Below are positions 59,499-64,000 of a DNA stretch of 64,000 bases, piece by piece (position 1 is the stretch's first letter; the number at the start of each line of letters is the position of its first letter). Below the pieces are notes generated by a model. It was not told the DNA's origin and did no database searches. It was given only the letters and a program-made list of their open reading frames with translations. Made by a program: the position numbers and the translations under genes. The DNA is from Streptomyces montanisoli (GTDB lineage Bacteria > Actinomycetota > Actinomycetes > Streptomycetales > Streptomycetaceae). Location of the stretch: the NCBI RefSeq assembly GCF_017813245.1, contig NZ_JAGIQL010000007.1, forward strand, positions 24,140-88,139, in the 5' to 3' direction.

Positions 59499-59559
59499 GC
59501 CGCCGAGCGTAGACCTCGGTCCACGCACCGGAAAGCGTGAGGCGGCCCCTGAGGTCCGA

Positions 59560-59571
59560 TTGTCAGGACAA
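59560..59571. promoter_or_regulatory. GntR operator between gntR and the dehydrogenase gene
   Basis: TTGTC-AG-GACAA, a perfect inverted repeat 40 bp before the dehydrogenase start and 61 bp before the GntR start on the other strand. Same arms as the 58621 site. Confidence 0.75.
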
Positions 59572-59611
59572 ATGCTTGACATGGCGAGGCGGCGAACGAC
59601 ACCTTAAGGCC

Positions 59612-60616
59612 ATGCGCATCGGACTCATCGGCACAGGCCGCATCGGGAGTTTCCACGCGGCCGTGCTCAGCCGCCATCGCGAGGTCGGCTCCCTGGTGGT
59701 GGCGGACACGGACGCGGCACGGGCCGCGGAGGTCGCCGACCGTACGGGGGCGACGGCCGCGCCCTCGGTGGACGAGGTGTTCGCCTGGGGCGTGGACGCG
59801 CTGGTGATCGCCTCCGCGACGTCGTCGCACGCCGAGCTGATCTCGCGGGCGGCGCGCGCGGGGCTGCCCGCCTTCTGCGAGAAGCCGATCGCGCTCGACC
59901 TGGCGGGCACGCTGGCCGCGGTGCGTGAGGTCGAGAGCGCCGGCACCCTCCTCCAGCTGGGGTTCATGCGCCGCTTCGACGCGGGGTACGCGGCGGCCCG
60001 CGAGCTGGTGGCCTCCGGCGCCCTCGGCAGGCTGCACACGGTGCGCGCGATCACCTCCGACCCGGCACCGCCGCCGGCCGCGTACCTCCCGCTGTCGGGC
60101 GGCCTGTACCGCGACTGCCTGGTGCACGACTTCGACATCATGCGGTGGGTGACCGGCCGGGAGGTCGTGGAGGTCTACGCGACCGGCTCGGACGCGGGCC
60201 CCGCGATGTTCCGCGAGGCGGGCGACGTGGACACGGCCGCGGCCGTCCTGACGCTCGACGACGGCACCCTGGCGACGGCGACGGCGACCCGGTGCAACGG
60301 CGCCGGGTACGACGTCCGCATGGAGCTGGCGGGCACGGCCGACCAGTACGCGGTCGGCCTCGACGACCGCACGCCGATCACGTCGACCGAACCCAAGGGC
60401 CCGCCGCGCTGCGAGAACCCGTGGCCCGGCTTCCTCGAGCGGTTCGCGCCCGCGTACGAGGCGGAGATCGACGCGTTCCTCGGCGTGGTGCGCGGCGAGC
60501 GCGCGAACCCGTGCGACGCGCGAGAGGCGCTGCACGCGCTGCGCATCGCGGAGGCGTGCGAGCGCTCACGCGCGGAGCACCGCGCGGTGGCGCTGGCGGA
60601 GATCGCGGAGGCGTAG
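59612..60616 (+). CDS. Gfo/Idh/MocA oxidoreductase (inositol 2-dehydrogenase-like)
   Basis: 334 residues. Rossmann start MRIGLIGTGRIGSFHAAVL, catalytic-region CEKPIALD (about 95), LQLGFMRRFDAGYAAARELV and LVHDFDIMRWVTGREVVEV. It fits the inositol/scyllo-inositol dehydrogenase branch: oxidation of a cyclitol or sugar with NAD(P). With the sugar ABC transporter and ROK kinase across the promoter this suggests an inositol- or hexose-use locus; the exact sugar is not fixed by sequence. AAGG lies 2-3 nt before the ATG. Confidence 0.9.
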   Translation: MRIGLIGTGRIGSFHAAVLSRHREVGSLVVADTDAARAAEVADRTGATAAPSVDEVFAWGVDALVIASATSSHAELISRAARAGLPAFCEKPIALDLAGTLAAVREVESAGTLLQLGFMRRFDAGYAAARELVASGALGRLHTVRAITSDPAPPPAAYLPLSGGLYRDCLVHDFDIMRWVTGREVVEVYATGSDAGPAMFREAGDVDTAAAVLTLDDGTLATATATRCNGAGYDVRMELAGTADQYAVGLDDRTPITSTEPKGPPRCENPWPGFLERFAPAYEAEIDAFLGVVRGERANPCDAREALHALRIAEACERSRAEHRAVALAEIAEA

Positions 60617-60666
60617 CGCCGCAGGGCGGCCTGCCGCCGCCCCGCGCGGCACTGCTCGGCTCCCGG

Positions 60667-60690
60667 CCGGCGCGGTGGTGGCCGCGCCGG
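60667..60690. terminator. Hairpin between convergent genes
   Basis: CCGGCGCGG (60667-60675) and CCGCGCCGG (60682-60690) form a perfect 9-bp stem between the convergent dehydrogenase and allantoicase genes. Confidence 0.6.
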
Positions 60691-60732
60691 GGGGTGGGCC
60701 GGCTTTGCGCCGTCGTGCCGGGACGGCCGGGC

Positions 60733-61911
60733 TCAGGCTCCGAGTTCAGCGTGGCGGGCGGCCAGTGCTGCGGCCCCGGCCCGGGTGAGCGAGCCGAACA
60801 GCCGCAGCCGGGAGACGCCGCCGTCGGGGAAGGTGTCGAGGCGGACGCCGTCGCCGGTCGCGGCGGCGGGCAGCACGAAGCGGTGGTTGGCGTCCGGCTG
60901 GAGCCGGGTGCGGAGCAGGACCTCGGTCCACTCGCCGTCCTCGCCGTCCCGCACGGACAGCGCGACCCAGCCGGCCGCGTTGCCCTTGTAGCAGGCGGTG
61001 TCGATCTCGACGGCCCGGATCTCGGCCTGCGCCACCAGGCTGTAGCGGATCCAGTCGTGCCCGTCGTCGCGCCTGCGGCGGGTCTCCCAGCCCTCGTCCA
61101 TGGTGGCCGAGCGGCCGGGCGCGATCGTGTTGGAGCCGGGCGAGAAGAAGCGGTCGGAGGTGTCCTCGACCCGGCCGCCGTTCTCGAGCGCCGCGACGTC
61201 GAACGTGCCGAGCGCGGACAGCCACGCGGGGTCGGGCACGGCGTCCCCGTACACCCGCAGGCGCGCGACGCCGCCGTCGGGGAACTGGCGCAGCCTGAGG
61301 TGGGTGAAGCGCCGCGCGACGTCGACGGCGAAGCCGTTCGCCGCGTGGCCGCCGACCGGGGTGCGCTCCACGAGCGGCGTCCAGGTGACGTCGCCGGCGG
61401 TGAGCTCCTCGACGGAGGGCTGCCCGGGCACGGACGTGCCCTCGACCGAGACGGCCTGCGGGTAGTTGCCCCTGAAGTGGGCGGTGTCGACGACGACGCC
61501 GCGCACCACGCCCGGCACACCGAGCCGCACGAGGGCCCAGTCGTGCTCGCCGGGGCCCGGGTGCGGGGCAAAGGCTCCCGCGCCGCGCCTGCGGCGGGTC
61601 TCCCAGCCGTCCATGATCTTGCCCTTGTGGCCGAACGCGGCGGGGTCGAAGACCGGGCGCTCGGGCTTGAGCAGGTTCTCCCGCTCCGCGAAGAACTCGT
61701 CGTTGGCCGCGACGACCGCGGCGCCGAGCCTGCGGTCGGCGAGGTCGGTGAGGTGGGTGAAGGGGAAGTCGGCCGCGCGGTAGTCGGCGTACGGGTCACC
61801 GCCGGCGTAGGGGTGTACGTCTCCGGTGAAGGCGGGCGCGGGCGCGCGTCCTTCCGGGCCCCGCGCCTGCTGCGCGTCCGGGACGTGAGTGGTCTGCGGC
61901 GCCTGCGTCAA
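60733..61911 (-). CDS. alc: Allantoicase
   Basis: 392 residues, two tandem allantoicase beta-sandwich repeats: FGHKGKIMDGWETRRRRGAG .. VVVDTAHFRGNYPQAVSVEG, and GRSATMDEGWETRRRRDDG .. VEIDTACYKGNAAGWVALSV. It hydrolyses allantoate to ureidoglycolate and urea. The start is TTG 61911, one base after the allantoinase TGA; AAAGGA lies 9 nt before it and no better start exists. Next step after the co-transcribed allantoinase in purine catabolism. Confidence 0.94.
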   Translation of the reverse strand: MTQAPQTTHVPDAQQARGPEGRAPAPAFTGDVHPYAGGDPYADYRAADFPFTHLTDLADRRLGAAVVAANDEFFAERENLLKPERPVFDPAAFGHKGKIMDGWETRRRRGAGAFAPHPGPGEHDWALVRLGVPGVVRGVVVDTAHFRGNYPQAVSVEGTSVPGQPSVEELTAGDVTWTPLVERTPVGGHAANGFAVDVARRFTHLRLRQFPDGGVARLRVYGDAVPDPAWLSALGTFDVAALENGGRVEDTSDRFFSPGSNTIAPGRSATMDEGWETRRRRDDGHDWIRYSLVAQAEIRAVEIDTACYKGNAAGWVALSVRDGEDGEWTEVLLRTRLQPDANHRFVLPAAATGDGVRLDTFPDGGVSRLRLFGSLTRAGAAALAARHAELGA

Positions 61912-61912
61912 C

Positions 61913-63259
61913 TCAGTGGTTCCTTTCGAGGAGGTTTCCTGTGGGTGGGGCGACCTCGCCGTCCACCGCGATCCGCCGGCCCCTGAGCCAGCTGGACTTG
62001 ACCACGCCGTACAGCGTGCGGCCCGCGTAGGCCGTGACGCGGTTGCGGTGGTGCAGGTGCGCGGGGTCGACGGTGAACGTCTCGTCCGGCGCGACGACGG
62101 CGAAGTCGGCGTCGCGGCCGGCGGCCAGGGCGCCCTTCGTGGTGAGGCCCGCGAGGGCGGCGGGCTCGGCGGACATCCAGCGCGCCACGTCGGCGAGCGT
62201 GTGGCCGCGGCGGCGCGCCTCGGTCCACACGGCGGGCAGGCCGAGTTGCAGGGAGGAGATGCCTCCCCACGCGGTGGCGAAGTCGGGGGTCTTGAGGTCG
62301 GCGGTGCACGGCGAGTGGTCGGAGACGACGCTGCCGATCGTGCCGTCCGCGAGCGCCTGCCAGAGCGCGTCCTGGTTGGCCGCCTCCCTGATGGGCGGGC
62401 AGCACTTGAACTCCGTCGCGCCGTCCGGTACTTCCTCGGCGGTGAGCGTGAGGAAGTGCGGGCAGGTCTCGGCGGTGATCCGCACGCCCGCGGCGCGCGC
62501 GGCGGCGATCGCCGGCAGCGCGTCCGACGAGGACAGGTGCAGCACGTGGACGCGCGCGTCCAGCCGCCCCGCCACGTCGATCAGGGTGCGCACGGCCTCG
62601 TTCTCCGCGTCCCTCGGACGGGAGGCGAGGAAGTCCGCGTAGGCGGGGCCCGCGCGGTGGGGTGCGCCGTCCAGCTCGTGCGGATCCTCGGCGTGCACGA
62701 TCAGCAGGCCGCCGAAGCCGGCGATCTCGGTGAGGGAAGCCACCAGCTGGTCGCGGTCGAGCTCGGGGAACTCCGGGACGCCCGAGGGCGACAGGAAGCA
62801 CTTGAACCCGAACACCCCTGCCTCGTGCAGCGGCCGCAGGTCGGCCACGTTGCCGGGGAGCGCGCCTCCCCAGAACCCGACGTCGACGTGCGCGCGCGGG
62901 CGTGCCACCCCCTGTTTGACACGCAGGTGCGCCACCGTGGTCGTCGGTGGCAGCGAGTTGAGCGGCATGTCGACGATCGTGGTGATCCCGCCCGCGGCGG
63001 CGGCGGAGGTGGCCGCGGCGAACCCCTCCCACTCGGAGCGGCCGGGGTCGTTCACATGGACGTGGGTGTCCACGAGCCCGGGCATCACGACGTTGTCCCC
63101 CACGTCCTCGAGGCGGGTGCCGGGACCCAGGACGTCCGCGGCCGCGTCGTACGGCAGGACGGCGGCGATCCGCTCCCACGCGACGGCGAGCGCGGCGGGG
63201 CGCGTCCCCTCGGGCGTGACGACCCGCGTCGAGCGGACAACCAGGTTCACATCTGACAC
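61913..63259 (-). CDS. allB: Allantoinase
   Basis: 448 residues, cyclic amidohydrolase. Metal ligands: HVH in [19 protein letters not shown], carbamylated Lys in [18 protein letters not shown], His in [14 protein letters not shown] and [12 protein letters not shown], Asp in [12 protein letters not shown]. It opens allantoin to allantoate. GTG 63259 has GAGGGG 7 nt upstream; an in-frame start 21 nt earlier is possible. The divergent IclR gene and palindromes upstream fit AllR-type control of allantoin use. Confidence 0.94.
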   Translation of the reverse strand: MSDVNLVVRSTRVVTPEGTRPAALAVAWERIAAVLPYDAAADVLGPGTRLEDVGDNVVMPGLVDTHVHVNDPGRSEWEGFAAATSAAAAGGITTIVDMPLNSLPPTTTVAHLRVKQGVARPRAHVDVGFWGGALPGNVADLRPLHEAGVFGFKCFLSPSGVPEFPELDRDQLVASLTEIAGFGGLLIVHAEDPHELDGAPHRAGPAYADFLASRPRDAENEAVRTLIDVAGRLDARVHVLHLSSSDALPAIAAARAAGVRITAETCPHFLTLTAEEVPDGATEFKCCPPIREAANQDALWQALADGTIGSVVSDHSPCTADLKTPDFATAWGGISSLQLGLPAVWTEARRRGHTLADVARWMSAEPAALAGLTTKGALAAGRDADFAVVAPDETFTVDPAHLHHRNRVTAYAGRTLYGVVKSSWLRGRRIAVDGEVAPPTGNLLERNH

Positions 63260-63317
63260 GCGCACCCCTCGGATCATCACCGTGGCGACCGGTCACCGAC
63301 CGGCGGCCACCATAGAA

Positions 63318-63397
63318 TTCAACGAACTGTTGAAGAGTCTTCTCCGCGGATCGCGCCCCGTCAAGAGCCGTCTACGGATATTTTCCGCAACACGGAA
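63318..63397. promoter_or_regulatory. IclR/AllR-type operator candidates
   Basis: Two perfect inverted repeats lie in the 248-bp gap between allantoinase and the IclR gene: TTCAAC-N5-GTTGAA (63318-63334) and TTCCG-N5-CGGAA (63383-63397). The second has the layout common to IclR family operators. The first sits 59 bp from the allantoinase start. Confidence 0.6.
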
Positions 63398-63507
63398 CCT
63401 CTTTTCCGCTCAGCAGAAGGTACGGTTGGCGGCGGCACCGGGGAGCCCCGGCGCCCGGTAGGCTTCAGGCTCGGCTCCGCCTGCCCGTTCGCGAAAGGAC
63501 CGCCACC

Positions 63508-64000
63508 GTGCCGTCGTCCAGCGCCAGCACCACAGACGCCGCGAAACCCGCCTCGGGGAGCGGCGGCGTCCAGTCCCTGGAGCGCGCCTTCGACCTGCTC
63601 GAACGGATGGCTGACGCAGGCGGCGAGGTGGGCCTGAGCGAGCTGTCGGCCAGCAGCGGCCTGCCGCTCCCGACGATCCACCGCCTGATGCGCACCCTGG
63701 TGGCGTGCGGGTACGTGCGCCAGCAGACGAACCGGCGCTACGCGCTCGGCCCGCGCCTGATCCGGCTCGGCGAGTCGGCGTCCCGGCTGCTCGGCACCTG
63801 GGCGCGGCCCTACCTCGCCCGGCTCGTCGACGAGACGGGCGAGACCGCCAACATGGCGCTCTTGGACGGCGACGAGGTGGTCTACGTGGCCCAGGTGCCG
63901 TCGAAGCACTCGATGCGCATGTTCACCGAGGTCGGCCGCCGCGTGCTGCCGCACACGACGGGTGTGGGCAAGGCCCTGCTCGCGCATGTGCCCGCCGACG
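63508..64000 (+). CDS. IclR family regulator (AllR-like), 3' end outside window
   Basis: The first 164 codons are visible. N-terminal winged HTH: GGVQSLERAFDLLERMADAGGEVGLSELSASSGLPLPTIHRLMRTLVACGYVRQQTNRRYALGPRLIRLG. The start of the IclR effector domain follows (LVDETGETANMALLDGDEVVYVAQVPSKHSMRMFTEVGRRVLPHTTGVGKALLA). By position it is the allantoin/glyoxylate-responsive repressor of the divergent allantoinase-allantoicase operon. GTG 63508 follows AAAGGA by 8 nt. Confidence 0.92.
   Translation, partial: MPSSSASTTDAAKPASGSGGVQSLERAFDLLERMADAGGEVGLSELSASSGLPLPTIHRLMRTLVACGYVRQQTNRRYALGPRLIRLGESASRLLGTWARPYLARLVDETGETANMALLDGDEVVYVAQVPSKHSMRMFTEVGRRVLPHTTGVGKALLAHVPAD

Noticed and set aside
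1..64000. CRISPR arrays, rRNA, complete insertion sequences, replication origins.
   Set aside because: I looked for regularly spaced repeats, transposase motifs with terminal repeats and rRNA-like sequence and saw none; the only mobile-element trace is the integrase fragment at 30120-30278.

Overview
The window reads as chromosomal DNA of a Streptomyces or a close relative. It is very GC-rich with strong third-position GC. Many genes start with GTG or TTG, and genes in operons often overlap by 4 bases. Characteristic families include a SARP regulator of about 960 residues, paired GAF/SpoIIE-type phosphatases, F420-dependent oxidoreductases, class F sortases and an sIHF-like protein. Both ends are cut inside genes: a DUF389 membrane protein on the left and an IclR regulator on the right.

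Layout. 0-13 kb: DUF389 protein, sIHF-like protein, CLC chloride channel divergent from a MarR regulator, a DUF4396 membrane protein, two SpoIIE-type phosphatases, and two copies of a 'secreted surface protein plus class F sortase' pair around an alpha/beta hydrolase and a truncated AraC regulator. 13-20 kb: asparagine synthetase, then a reductive pyrimidine catabolism operon (N-carbamoyl-beta-alanine amidase, class III aminotransferase, dihydropyrimidinase, F420/LLM oxidoreductase). 20-27 kb: a PPOX F420 protein, an alginate-lyase-family lipoprotein, a candidate structured RNA, and a 5-oxoproline locus (DUF969 and DUF979 transporter subunits, pyroglutamyl peptidase, DUF2891) with its GntR regulator and two matching operators. 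27-30 kb: exonuclease III, an MBL-fold hydrolase, a PcaL-type fusion and an integrase remnant.

30-53 kb is the most interesting part. An O-methyltransferase, a TetR regulator and an MFS exporter precede a two-module azol(in)e RiPP (TOMM) cluster. The minus-strand module A has two SagB-like proteins, an E1/leader-binding protein, a 59-residue precursor with eight core cysteines, a YcaO protein and a P450. The plus-strand module B has a 35-residue precursor with a Ser-Cys4 core, a SagB protein, an E1/leader-binding protein, a YcaO protein, two membrane proteins (one CPBP protease, one degenerate), a luciferase-like oxidoreductase, an ABC exporter, a thioesterase-like hydrolase, a SARP regulator and a LuxR regulator. 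The precursors recall streptolysin S-type peptides, and each is followed immediately by a strong hairpin. The two leaders resemble each other, so the modules are probably related and may act together.

53-64 kb: a peroxiredoxin; a sugar ABC transporter with ROK kinase, GntR regulator and Gfo/Idh/MocA dehydrogenase that share a palindromic operator; and the allantoin genes (allantoicase, allantoinase, IclR/AllR-type regulator). All family assignments come from reading motifs, not from database searches.
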